Of a stretch of DNA of 64,000 nucleotides, positions 54,879 through 63,562 are shown piece after piece; position 1 is the first letter of the stretch, and each line of letters begins with the position of its first letter. Origin of the DNA: Candidatus Brachybacter algidus (GTDB taxonomy: Bacteria; Bacteroidota; Bacteroidia; Chitinophagales; Saprospiraceae). A model generated the notes under the pieces. That model made no database searches. It was not told where the DNA came from and saw nothing but the letters and a program-made list of their open reading frames with translations. Position numbers and translations under genes: made by a program. The stretch covers positions 327,001-391,000 of the forward strand of contig JADJSK010000013.1 of NCBI GenBank assembly GCA_016711705.1. The letters run 5' to 3'.

Positions 54879-56222
54879 ATGGCTTCTTTCACTTCTATCA
54901 AATACTATTCATTAACACTCTTCTTCTTTACTATAATTACGTTTGGACAATTAAATGCCCAGACAATACCTGCTCCAATCTGTGGGTATAAAATGATGAT
55001 GGATCAAATGGAAAGTAAGTTTCCCGGATATAAAGCTGCCGAACAGAGATCCTTTGAATATGCTCAATCAAATCCTGCTTTTGAAAGGAATGGTGAGGTA
55101 TATAGAATTCCTGTTGTCTTCCACGTCATCTATAATAATGATAAGCAAAATATACCGGACGAATATATTTTGGATCAGCTCGATATTCTCAATCATGCAT
55201 TTAGAAATAAGCATAATGATGTAGGACAGACAAGGCCTGTTTTTCAGCCATTGGCGGGAGATGCTGAAATAGAATTCTACTTGGCACCTAAAGATCCAGA
55301 GGGTAATCCGACATCCGGTATTACCAGAACTAAGACTGATATTGAATATTTTGGAGATTTCAGCGTCATTTTGGGAGGGTTTGATGTTGAAAGTTTTGAG
55401 CGGATCAAGTACACTGATAAGGGAGGATATGATGGATGGCCTTCTAATAGGTATCTTAATATTTGGATCGCTGATGAAGGATTTGATTTTTTTGGGATAT
55501 ATATTCCAGCGGTTTTGGGGCTTGCTACTCCTCCGACTTTTCCTCAGTTACCGGATAATTGGCCGGAAGGCGCTGTTGATGGAATTAAAGATGGTGTCTT
55601 CCTTCAGTACCAAACCATAGGAGCTAATAATCCTTATAAAGATGACCTTATGGGTCTGGTGAGTCAGGGGAGAACAGCTGTGCATGAGATCGGACATTAT
55701 CTAGGTCTGCGACATATAGATGGGGATGAAGGGTGCGGTACAGACGGCATAGATGATACTCCTGTCATGGATCTATCCACACAGGCAGCCGACTGCCCTG
55801 CTACTGATGTGAATACTTGCGAAGTAAATGAGCCCAATGATATGCCTGATATGTGGGAAAATTATATGGATTACTCCAATGATATATGCCAGACACTTTT
55901 TACAAAAGGTCAAGTGAGTCATATGCGAAAGGTGCTTTCCATACAGAGAGATACACTTATCAATGGAGCCCTTTCAGTTAATAAAGAGGTTCGTTATAAA
56001 TTATCAATTAATCCTAATCCGGCAATGAATGAAATCTTGATTAATAACATTCCTGAAGGGGGGCAATTATCTATTTTTGATATTTTTGGTAACCGTGTAA
56101 TGAATATCGAAATTTTAAGGACCAATAGGCTGGATATTTCGAATCTGTCACAAGGTATTTATAACGTTAGATACGTTGATGGTATTAAAACGTGGGAATC
56201 TAAACTAATTGTTGTTAAATAA
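54879..56222 (+). CDS. Second secreted M43 zinc metalloprotease with T9SS sorting tail
   Basis: A 447-residue protein with signal peptide (YYSLTLFFFTIITFGQLNAQ). The zinc motif is AVHEIGHYLGLRHIDGD, and the Met-turn is likely NYMDYSND. The C-terminal tail (LSINPNPAMNEILINNIPE, then LSQGIYNVRYVDG) is a type IX secretion sorting domain. It is a paralogue of the M43 enzyme at 45212-46474 but differs in the region between propeptide and zinc site. The gene ends 8 bases from the end of convergent bshA. Confidence 0.88.
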   Translation: MASFTSIKYYSLTLFFFTIITFGQLNAQTIPAPICGYKMMMDQMESKFPGYKAAEQRSFEYAQSNPAFERNGEVYRIPVVFHVIYNNDKQNIPDEYILDQLDILNHAFRNKHNDVGQTRPVFQPLAGDAEIEFYLAPKDPEGNPTSGITRTKTDIEYFGDFSVILGGFDVESFERIKYTDKGGYDGWPSNRYLNIWIADEGFDFFGIYIPAVLGLATPPTFPQLPDNWPEGAVDGIKDGVFLQYQTIGANNPYKDDLMGLVSQGRTAVHEIGHYLGLRHIDGDEGCGTDGIDDTPVMDLSTQAADCPATDVNTCEVNEPNDMPDMWENYMDYSNDICQTLFTKGQVSHMRKVLSIQRDTLINGALSVNKEVRYKLSINPNPAMNEILINNIPEGGQLSIFDIFGNRVMNIEILRTNRLDISNLSQGIYNVRYVDGIKTWESKLIVVK

Positions 56223-56230
56223 AGATGAGA

Positions 56231-57385
56231 TCAGCTCATTATTGAAATTGCCGGACCTTTTACCTTTGAAATAATGTCATTGTAGTATGATTCATACTGA
56301 GGGAGAATAATATTTATATCAAACTTTTTAGCTTGCTCTAAAGCATTCGCTCCAAATTCTTTTAACATCTCTGGGTTGGTTAGGAGCTTGAGTGCATTTG
56401 ATGCCATATCATCCACATCACCAATATTGCTAAGGTATCCTGTCACACCATGGATATTTACTTCAGGTATTCCACCAGCATTTGAACTAATGACCGGCAC
56501 TTCGCAAGCCATAGCCTCAAGCGCAGCAAGACCAAAACTTTCTTTTTCTGAAGGCATTAAGAATAGATCACTAATGGCGAGAATTTCTTCTACGGCATCC
56601 TGTTTACCCAGGAATCTAATATGTTCATAATTAGACCTTTCCCGCGCCATTTCTTCGAGTTCAGAACGCATTGGTCCATCACCAATCAGCAAAAGTTTAC
56701 TCGGTATTTCCTTTTGAATTCTACAGAAAACATCTAAAGCATCTGCTACTCTTTTGACAGGCCGGAAATTGGAAGTGTGTGTGATGATCATCTCCCCATT
56801 TGGCGCTATGAGTTTTTTGAAATGATCTTTATTGCTTTTTTTGAATCTGTCAAAATTTATAAAGTTATGGATAACCCTAATTTCATGGTCTACATTAAAA
56901 TTTTCTAAAGTTTGTCTCTTTAGGCTATCTGATACAGCAGTGACGCCATCGCTGACATCTATGCTGAATTCGACGATAGGAGCAAATGTTTTATTAATTC
57001 CTACCAAGGTAATATCCGTCCCATGAAGCGTGGTGACTACAGGTATCTTAATACCTTGACGTAATAGAATTTGCTTGGCCAGATAAGCAACGGTCGCGTG
57101 AGGAATAGCGTAGTGCACATGAAGGATATCCAGCTTTTCATATTTTACCACATCGACCATCTTAGAAGCAAGGGAGGATTCGTATGGCGCATATTCAAAC
57201 AATGGGTAATCCATCGACTCCACCTCATGGAAATATATGTTTTGATGGAAAAAATTTAGTCTGACAGGTTTTTGATAAGTGATGAAATGAACTTCATGGT
57301 TATTATTAGCAAGGCCAATACCTAATTCAGTAGCTAAAACTCCGCTTCCTCCATAGGTTGGGTAACATACAATTCCTATCTTCAT
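56231..57385 (-). CDS. bshA: N-acetyl-alpha-D-glucosaminyl L-malate synthase (bacillithiol synthesis)
   Basis: A 384-residue GT4 glycosyltransferase. The start KIGIVCYPTYGGSGVLATELG, the acceptor loop HVHYAIPHATVAY, and THTSNFRPVKRV plus the EKESFGLAALEAMA motif (E-x7-E for UDP-GlcNAc) all fit BshA. It joins GlcNAc to L-malate, the first step of the thiol bacillithiol. bshB and bshC are not in this window. It is convergent with the M43 protease and divergent from the MerR gene. Confidence 0.95.
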   Translation of the reverse strand: MKIGIVCYPTYGGSGVLATELGIGLANNNHEVHFITYQKPVRLNFFHQNIYFHEVESMDYPLFEYAPYESSLASKMVDVVKYEKLDILHVHYAIPHATVAYLAKQILLRQGIKIPVVTTLHGTDITLVGINKTFAPIVEFSIDVSDGVTAVSDSLKRQTLENFNVDHEIRVIHNFINFDRFKKSNKDHFKKLIAPNGEMIITHTSNFRPVKRVADALDVFCRIQKEIPSKLLLIGDGPMRSELEEMARERSNYEHIRFLGKQDAVEEILAISDLFLMPSEKESFGLAALEAMACEVPVISSNAGGIPEVNIHGVTGYLSNIGDVDDMASNALKLLTNPEMLKEFGANALEQAKKFDINIILPQYESYYNDIISKVKGPAISIMS

Positions 57386-57532
57386 TACAAAACAAATTTA
57401 AAAGGTCAATGTCCAGGGTGTGGTTTATTAAATCCTCTAAGGATAAAGCTTTCGCATATTTAGCCATGTAAACAATTTCTTATACACAATGTTTCAAAGT
57501 ATCAAAGTTGCGTAATAAAATTAAAATATTCT

Positions 57533-58432
57533 GTGGGTTTATATTCAATCAAAGACCTTTCTCAATTAACATCTATCAAAACTCACACCATTCGGATGTG
57601 GGAGAAGCGGTATGGTATATTAAAGCCTAAGAGAACCGAATCAAATAACAGGTATTATTGCGAGCCGGAAGTTACTTTACTTGGCAATATTGCTCTTTTA
57701 AATCATGAGGGATTTAAAATAAGTAAGTTAGCGGCCATGACCGATCAAGAGCTGAACACTCTGGCAGATAAGTTCAGAAGTAGCAAGGATGAAGAAACAT
57801 CGACCATGGATAGAATGACGACGGCTATAATGCAGTTTGATGAAGTTTATATCACCGATTCCATCAATGCTTCATTGAAAGAAAAAGGAGTGCATGAGAC
57901 CATGTTACATTTATTATTTCCGGTATCAGCGAGACTGAATTTACTTTCACTTACCGGGCATATCCAACAGATACATTTGGGGCATTATTTCAATTTGATA
58001 AAGAATATCTTTGTCTCTGAGACTGGAAGAATAGAACATAAAGTCCTTCCGGATGCTCCCCACCTTGTCATCTTTCCTTACTCCAGCAGTAAACAGTTTG
58101 TGAGTGTTGCTCTGCTAAATTATTGTCTAAAAGTCAATGGTATTCGTTGTACTGAACTCGGTCTCGATACGCCCCCGGAAGAGCTACAAATAGCTTATAC
58201 TAATTTAAAACCTAGTGCATTTATCACCATAGTTAATGAACAAATGGCTAAGCAAAAATTTCTTAAATTGATCAATGACCTTGTGTCCTATATTGGAAAT
58301 ACGCCTTTATATATTATAGGTACTGAAAATGGTGAAAGTTCTATTAAATTCCCAGCAAGTGTTAAGTTTTTCCCAGACATTAAAAACCTTGTTTTGTTTG
58401 CTCAGTCTATGTTTCACACGGAAACAGTCTAA
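57533..58432 (+). CDS. MerR-family regulator with degenerate cobalamin-binding-like domain
   Basis: A 299-residue protein. The N-terminal MerR helix-turn-helix (YSIKDLSQLTSIKTHTIRMW, then KRYGILKPKRTESNNRYY) is clear. The rest follows the layout of CarH/LitR light- or B12-sensing regulators: a helical bundle (residues 90-170) and a Rossmann-type half (LVIFPYSSSKQFVSVALL, then GIRCTELGLDTPPEEL). The B12-ligand motif (E-x-H-x-x-G) is missing: PYSSSKQFVSV takes its place. It may use another ligand. Start is GTG at 57533. Confidence 0.7.
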   Translation: MGLYSIKDLSQLTSIKTHTIRMWEKRYGILKPKRTESNNRYYCEPEVTLLGNIALLNHEGFKISKLAAMTDQELNTLADKFRSSKDEETSTMDRMTTAIMQFDEVYITDSINASLKEKGVHETMLHLLFPVSARLNLLSLTGHIQQIHLGHYFNLIKNIFVSETGRIEHKVLPDAPHLVIFPYSSSKQFVSVALLNYCLKVNGIRCTELGLDTPPEELQIAYTNLKPSAFITIVNEQMAKQKFLKLINDLVSYIGNTPLYIIGTENGESSIKFPASVKFFPDIKNLVLFAQSMFHTETV

Positions 58433-58553
58433 GGACTCAATTTTTTCATACTAAATGGTATAGATTGACATATTATACAATATCTTTACTAAATTCTATT
58501 AATAAAAAAAAGCTCATTGAGGCAGCTTTAATGTTCAATACAAATTTAATCTA

Positions 58554-59264
58554 ATGAATAAATTAACTTCATTTTGTATGTTTACCGGTCTTGTAATAGG
58601 TATGATATCCTGCAAGAAAACTGAGTCCGCAGTTGTATCTAAGGTAACCGAAGATACTGTAGTGATCGAAAATACTATACCGCCTCTAGATACGAATGCT
58701 GATAAGGAGGTCGATATTAATACAGTAAATGGTGTTTTTAATTTAGAAAATCCTAGCACGGTCAACTGGACTGCTAATAATCCAACTTCAACGCATGTCG
58801 GAACCATAAACGTAAGTAAAGGGAGTCTGGAATTAAAAGCCGGGAAGATCACATCTGCTACCTTTGAAATTGATATGAAATCTATTCTTTCAACTGATCT
58901 TAAATCCGATGATAAAGAAAAGCTGGAAGGACACTTGAAGTCTGCTGACTTTTTTGAAGCGGATAAGTATCCTACGGCAATTTTTACTTTGAAGAAATCT
59001 TTGTTGATCAAAGGCAATGATAAAACTAGACATCATATAACCGGTGATTTAAAAATTAAAGAAGTAACCAAAACTATTGAATTTGATGCATATGTCATTG
59101 TCTCCAATAATGGAACTTTACTTACAGCCACCACTCCTTCCTTTGAGATCAATAGAGTTGACTATGGTATTAAATACAAAAGTGGCGTAATTAATACCGT
59201 CAAGGATAAGATCATTAGCGATAAAATTGGAATGGTGATCAACATCAGAGCTAAGAAGGCGTAA
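58554..59264 (+). CDS. YceI-domain lipoprotein
   Basis: A 236-residue protein with a lipoprotein signal ending GMISC (Cys20). A short acidic/serine linker follows, then the YceI beta-barrel domain: NWTANNPTSTHVGTINVSKG, ATFEIDMKSI, HLKSADFFEADKYPTAIF and GDLKIKEVTKTIEF. YceI proteins bind isoprenoid-type lipids in the periplasm. Probably anchored in the inner leaflet of the outer membrane or on its surface. It is a single gene. Confidence 0.85.
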   Translation: MNKLTSFCMFTGLVIGMISCKKTESAVVSKVTEDTVVIENTIPPLDTNADKEVDINTVNGVFNLENPSTVNWTANNPTSTHVGTINVSKGSLELKAGKITSATFEIDMKSILSTDLKSDDKEKLEGHLKSADFFEADKYPTAIFTLKKSLLIKGNDKTRHHITGDLKIKEVTKTIEFDAYVIVSNNGTLLTATTPSFEINRVDYGIKYKSGVINTVKDKIISDKIGMVINIRAKKA

Positions 59265-59776
59265 TCAATAGATAGTTCGTGCATTAGGTGCAAAAAACCT
59301 TTACTTCTGTCATTTGAGGGTTCTCCCTTGTTGGCTATGAGTGTAGCAAAGGGTAGGTTTATTATGCAAAGTTTCACAAAGTTTTTTCTGGTTTAAGGTT
59401 TTTGCCAGCGGATTAAAGTATAAGTATGATGGGACTATAGTCCCAAGAAAATGATTTATATGGCTGAAGCCAAATTTTGTCTTTTTAGCTAACACTTCAT
59501 AGAAATACCTTCATAAATTTGTAACTATTCGCTTGGTTTCAGATGATTTATTGGGACTTAAGTCGAAATAATTTAACAAATACAGTCCGTTGGCTAAAAC
59601 CAACGGCAATTTATTTACAACAATAATTCCCTTTTTATCTTTTGATAGATCAGAAAGGAGGATTATTCTTAAAGCTTGATTTTTGATTTTTGTTAGAAGT
59701 TTGCTTAGGAAGAAGCATAGGAAACTTCATAACTTTTTATTGCGCCAAAACACTATATTTGTATAAAGCGCTTCGT
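59265..59776 (+). repeat. Gene-free stretch with REP-like palindromes
   Basis: Palindromes are TGGGACTATAGTCCCA (59430-59445), TGGCTGAAGCCA (59461-59472), TGGGACTTAAGTC near 59550, and CCGTTGGCTAAAACCAACGG (59587-59606). Such runs of short palindromes are the usual look of REP/BIME DNA. No gene is visible. Confidence 0.6.
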
Positions 59777-60751
59777 ATGAAGGTTACTTCAATTATACCA
59801 AATCTAATATGTGTATTAATATTGCACACTTGTGCACTTAGGACTCAAGGACAATCATCATGGGAGTTTAAAACTAATGTTAATGTCGGTGCTAATTTAT
59901 TCTTAACAAATATTTTCGATAAGGCCGGTAGCAATGGATATAAATTCCCCGGAACAAGGATATATGTGGCTATGGGCGCCAGTGCTCAGAAGGGTAGGTT
60001 AATGCTCAATTATGGCCCTTCATTTTCCATTTATACCAAAACCATCGGTAGTAATCTCAACAAATTCGTCGATGATTTCCAGATGGATTTCACCAATTCA
60101 ATAAGTATCGGTTATGGTTCGAAGGAACGCACCGGTTATTCAAAGCAGATACGCACATTGCACAATGGTGACTATTACAATATTGTTTTTAACAATAAAT
60201 TTTTGGGATTCTTAACCACTAACATCATCTTAAATAACCACAGAAGGCACCAGGTAGTAGGTGCTATAAATCTTAGTTATGATCATGTTTCTATAAATTA
60301 TTATAATGATGGGCCACCGTTCAATTCCATTGGATTAGGAGATGGGTTTGACAGATATTGGACGGGTGGAGGCCACATCATTTATCATGGCTCCCGGAAT
60401 CAAAATATCATAGAATTTTCTTACGATCAGTTTACTGGATATGCCCCATTGTTGTATGAATTGTCCAATATATTAGGAATAAATGTGCCTATTTATGAAA
60501 GTGAAACAGGAGAGCAAAAAACGATTCTTAGAAACTATAATACATCAGCTTATCATGTGAAGGTGAATGGGGGTAGATATTTTAATTTTGATGCAGGAGT
60601 GATTGGAAATCTTGCCTCTAAGAATGGAAGATATTTCGGGATACAAGATATAATTCATTTAAAGGGGAGGTTGTCTCTGCACCCGAATAATGACAGAAAC
60701 AGATTTTTCATTGGCGGAAGCTTTAAAAATAACTGGGATGTCAAGTTATAA
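59777..60751 (+). CDS. Secreted protein with toxin-23-like (Ntox23) domain
   Basis: About 324 residues from the ATG at 59777 (signal-like MKVTSIIPNLICVLILHTCA). The open frame begins 87 bases earlier but adds no signal. The middle and end (SINYYNDGPPFNSIGLGDGF, then DRYWTGGGHII and DQFTGYAPLLYEL) match the pattern I associate with the bacterial polymorphic toxin type 23 domain (NDGxPF...DxxDRYRT...TG). Some such proteins are nuclease-like toxins, and others are conserved secreted proteins. No immunity-type gene is recognised. The next two genes are close and may form one unit. Confidence 0.5.
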   Translation: MKVTSIIPNLICVLILHTCALRTQGQSSWEFKTNVNVGANLFLTNIFDKAGSNGYKFPGTRIYVAMGASAQKGRLMLNYGPSFSIYTKTIGSNLNKFVDDFQMDFTNSISIGYGSKERTGYSKQIRTLHNGDYYNIVFNNKFLGFLTTNIILNNHRRHQVVGAINLSYDHVSINYYNDGPPFNSIGLGDGFDRYWTGGGHIIYHGSRNQNIIEFSYDQFTGYAPLLYELSNILGINVPIYESETGEQKTILRNYNTSAYHVKVNGGRYFNFDAGVIGNLASKNGRYFGIQDIIHLKGRLSLHPNNDRNRFFIGGSFKNNWDVKL

Positions 60752-61415
60752 GATACTAGCAATAATTGCACTATTTGTTGTCTCTTCTTGTAAGTCACCA
60801 ACTTTGTCTTTTAAGAAGAATCAGATCAACGGTAATTTTATTAATACATCTTTTAGTGCCTTATATGGATCTATGGCCAAATTTCTGGCAGACTCTATAG
60901 CGAATGATACGATAAAATATGAAGCAAGATTTGAACAAAGATTGGTCAACATAGATAGAATTGGACAATTTAAAATAACCAATAGTCTTTCAGAACACAA
61001 AAGCCTAATTAAATCCATAGGTAGTTCACATATCATCTATTTGTATTTTTATGTCAATGGTGGTGTAGAAAAAGTTTTGTTTGTTTCTTCTTATTTCAAT
61101 GAGAAAAAAGTATGTGTTTCAATTGGCCCAGCATATACAGGTCTAGTCTCCAGAGACAATATTCAACTGCTAAAAAGGTATAACATTAAAAAGAAAGGAA
61201 CTCAGTTTTATTTGAGCCAAAACCATGTTACAGATGTAGATATAAGATTTTATTCTCAGGCAAAATTCAGAGATGAGGAAGGGAGGTTTACAAATACTAT
61301 TGTTTTCGATCAGGTAATCAGAAAAAAGAATATTTCTCCAGCAGAGTATCTGGTTTTCGATATTCCTCAGGTATTTCAGGATAGTTCAGCACTCAAATTT
61401 TCAATACAAAAATAA
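60738..61415 (+). CDS. Lipoprotein of unknown function
   Basis: About 225 residues from the ATG at 60738 (MSSYKILAIIALFVVSSC, Cys18). The longer frame from 60690 lacks a signal. The 14-base overlap with the previous gene indicates coupling. The body is beta-strand rich (HIIYLYFYVNGGVEKVLFVSS, DVDIRFYSQAKF) and unlike families I know. It may be a partner of the toxin-23-like protein. Whether as immunity or export helper cannot be told. Confidence 0.55.
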   Translation: MSSYKILAIIALFVVSSCKSPTLSFKKNQINGNFINTSFSALYGSMAKFLADSIANDTIKYEARFEQRLVNIDRIGQFKITNSLSEHKSLIKSIGSSHIIYLYFYVNGGVEKVLFVSSYFNEKKVCVSIGPAYTGLVSRDNIQLLKRYNIKKKGTQFYLSQNHVTDVDIRFYSQAKFRDEEGRFTNTIVFDQVIRKKNISPAEYLVFDIPQVFQDSSALKFSIQK

Positions 61416-61420
61416 GTTTT

Positions 61421-61774
61421 ATGGGACGCAGACATAAAAAGGTGAAGATCATTGACCTGGCTTCAAAAGAGTATGAAAATCGTTATAGACTGCCTCCACC
61501 TCGTCAACAAAGAGCTGCTGTCTCAATGGATTTTAACGATATATCCACAGTGCCGCTTGACTCTGCACCAACGAATCCTACAGCACCGACGATACCCATA
61601 GTTGTTGTATCTTCTGAGCCTTTGCCATTGTATTCGGAGGATGAGTTATTCATGGGTGACTTAGTTGATGGCATTTATCAATGTTTTGAATTGACCGATA
61701 GTGTTTATGTTTCACATTTTACTTGTGATACCTATTATCAATTGAAAAATCATATGTTTTTCGTGCATGCTTGA
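61421..61774 (+). CDS. Small protein, function unknown
   Basis: A 117-residue protein starting 5 bases after the lipoprotein gene. It has a basic N-terminus (MGRRHKKVKIIDLASKEY), a proline/threonine-rich middle (STVPLDSAPTNPTAPTIP) and an acidic/aromatic C-terminus. No signal peptide or known domain. Gene order suggests it belongs with the two preceding genes. Confidence 0.5.
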   Translation: MGRRHKKVKIIDLASKEYENRYRLPPPRQQRAAVSMDFNDISTVPLDSAPTNPTAPTIPIVVVSSEPLPLYSEDELFMGDLVDGIYQCFELTDSVYVSHFTCDTYYQLKNHMFFVHA

Positions 61775-61910
61775 AGCATGGGTAATGGAAAATGAGTAAT
61801 GGGCAATAAGTAAAGGTGTAAGACGAGATAATTGCTTAATTTCTGGACATTTTAAATTAATTGAATTATTGAAATGACCGATCAATCTCTAACTACAATT
61901 CAACAATTTT

Positions 61911-62480
61911 AACTCTGCGCAAACTCTATTTTTTCTCTGTGCAACTCTGTGATATTAATCCATTAATCTTTGTGATATAGCTTTGGATTTGTGTCAAGGA
62001 AGTTGTATCAAAGAGTTTCACGGAAGTTTTTGGTGGTTGTTCCATTCTGCAGTTGCTTTAAATTTTTAAAACACTTTGCTATTTTACAGTTTTTGAGATT
62101 CACAAAGAGATTTGACTATTGTCAAATGCTGCACGGATCAATCTCTAACTACAATTCAATAATATTAACTCTGTGCAATCTCTATTTTTTCTCTGTGCAA
62201 CTCTGTGATATTAATCCATTAATCTTTGTGATATAGCTTAGGATTGGTGTCAAGGAAGTTGTATCACAGAGTTTCACGGAAGTTTTTGGTGTTTGTTCCA
62301 TTCTGCAGTTGCTTTAAATTTTTAAAACACTTTGCTATTTTACAGTTTTTGAGATTCACAAAGAGATTTGACTATTGTCAAATGCTGCACGGATCAATCT
62401 CTAACTACAATTCAATAAAATTAACTCTGTGCAAGCTCAATTTTTTCTCTGTGCAACTCTGTGATATTAATCCATTAAAA
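61911..62480 (+). repeat. 2.2 tandem copies of a 256-bp repeat
   Basis: AACTCTGYGC begins at 61911, 62167 and 62423, a period of exactly 256 bp. Units contain CTCTGTGCAACTCTGTGATA and GTGTCAAGGAAGTTGTATCA. Open frames inside (61991-62236, 62244-62543) are by-products of the repeat. The text resembles the 240-bp repeats at 1700-2401 in style (CTTTGYG words) but is a different sequence. Confidence 0.9.
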
Positions 62481-62495
62481 TCCCCCCAAAACAAA

Positions 62496-62765
62496 AAAAG
62501 GGAATGTCGATCTTTATCGATATTCCCTTTTAAAATTTATTAAGCATCACCCTTTCCAAAATATTCATCCCGATATAATCAGCAGGATCAAAATCTACAC
62601 TTTCTTTAAGTGCGTTTTGATAATGTAAAGATGATGTGATTATTACATTCATCCTTCACGGGATTCAGCCATATTATTTTTTGGTAGTTTTTCTGTATTG
62701 ACAGATTAACCGCTTTTCTTTTTAACTTAAATCTGAGGTTGAATTTAACTGTCTATAAATGAGCT
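62496..62765 (-). repeat. Decayed dispersed repeat, copy 2 (minus-strand hairpin terminator and short frame)
   Basis: A hairpin at 62496-62531 (AAAAGGGAAT with ATTCCCTTTT) is followed on the - strand by TTTTTTTG. Upstream on that strand, a 40-codon frame (62530-62652) ends in GMNILERVMLNKF. Landmarks TTTATTAAGCATCACC, GATAATGTAAAGAT and TTTTTTGGTAGTTTTTCTGTA match copy 1 at 47613-47835. The two copies do not conserve the same frame, so I do not call a gene. Confidence 0.5.
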
Positions 62766-62924
62766 TTTTTTTAAAAGCTCGAAATGAAGAAAAAATTAAT
62801 TAATTTTTAAAATATTAGAATTAAGAAATAAGCAGTAATTTCTAAAAATAATATTTTTTAATAGATTAATTAATTTGTAAATTAAGAATTAATAATTCAA
62901 AAGTAAATCTACTCAGACATAAAA

Positions 62925-62972
62925 TTTTAGACTTCTTTTTGTAGATGTTTAGCTACAAAAAAGAAGCTAAAA
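62925..62972 (+). other. Long AT-rich hairpin in a gene-free region
   Basis: TTTTAGACTTCTTTTTGTA pairs with TACAAAAAAGAAGCTAAAA with one or two mismatches around GATGTTTAGC. It lies in the very AT-rich 62.6-63.2 kb stretch where no coding frame is supported. It could be part of a non-coding RNA ending at 63222. Confidence 0.4.
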
Positions 62973-63184
62973 TATTACATAATTTACATATATATATAAT
63001 TGTAATTGTTAAAATATTGATTAGCAATATTAAATACATATTCACAAATTAGATTCATTGATATTTTGAGGAGAATATTAAATATAGAAAATTAACAAAT
63101 ATAAGTTTATTTAATATATAGTCACGTATAATAATTAAAGATAGCTTTAGGACATTGAGCTTAATTAAAGTGATAAAATCAATT

Positions 63185-63222
63185 AATACTAGACCGGTTT
63201 TAAAACTGGTCTAGTATTTTTT
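63185..63222 (+). terminator. Strong rho-independent terminator (orphan)
   Basis: AATACTAGACCGGTTTT pairs with AAAACTGGTCTAGTATT (one G-T wobble), followed by TTTTTT on the + strand. No + strand gene is within 1.4 kb upstream. Confidence 0.75.
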
Positions 63223-63270
63223 ATGAATCTTTATTGGGAATTGAATTTCAATTGAATGATTTAATAACTC

Positions 63271-63487
63271 AAGTTTCGGCAGTCAAATTTGTTTTTTTAA
63301 GGATAAATTTGAATAATAATAATTTTAGATGGTAGAAGGTAGATTTTAGATGGTTTTCCATTAATAATATGAAAATTTTGTCTTATAAATCAATAAAAGA
63401 AAAATTATGAATCAATTGACTAAACTCCATCTAACATCTAACATCTAACATCAGCCATCTGCCTTTGTTTCTTAACTGCCGAAACTT
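63271..63487. mobile_element. MITE-like element, copy B
   Basis: Left end AAGTTTCGGCAGTCAAATTT and right end CTGCCGAAACTT are inverted. The inner text (TTATGAATCAATTGACTAAA, CTCCATCTAACATCTAAC) matches copy A at 51340-51574 closely. About 217 bp, non-coding. Confidence 0.7.
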
Positions 63488-63501
63488 AAGTTTAATAATT
63501 A

Positions 63502-63539
63502 AAAAAAGCACCTCAGATGTTGGTCCGAGGTGCTTTTTT
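63502..63539. terminator. Bidirectional terminator downstream of valS
   Basis: AAAAAAGCACCTC pairs perfectly with GAGGTGCTTTTTT around 12 bases. On the - strand it lies 24 bases after the valS stop codon. Confidence 0.85.
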
Positions 63540-63562
63540 ATATCAGAAAGCGGTTAATTATT

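Noticed and set aside
61991..62543. Two similar open frames of 81 and 99 codons with nearly equal sequence
   Set aside because: They lie inside the 256-bp tandem repeat, and the likeness comes from the DNA repeat. No protein-like features.
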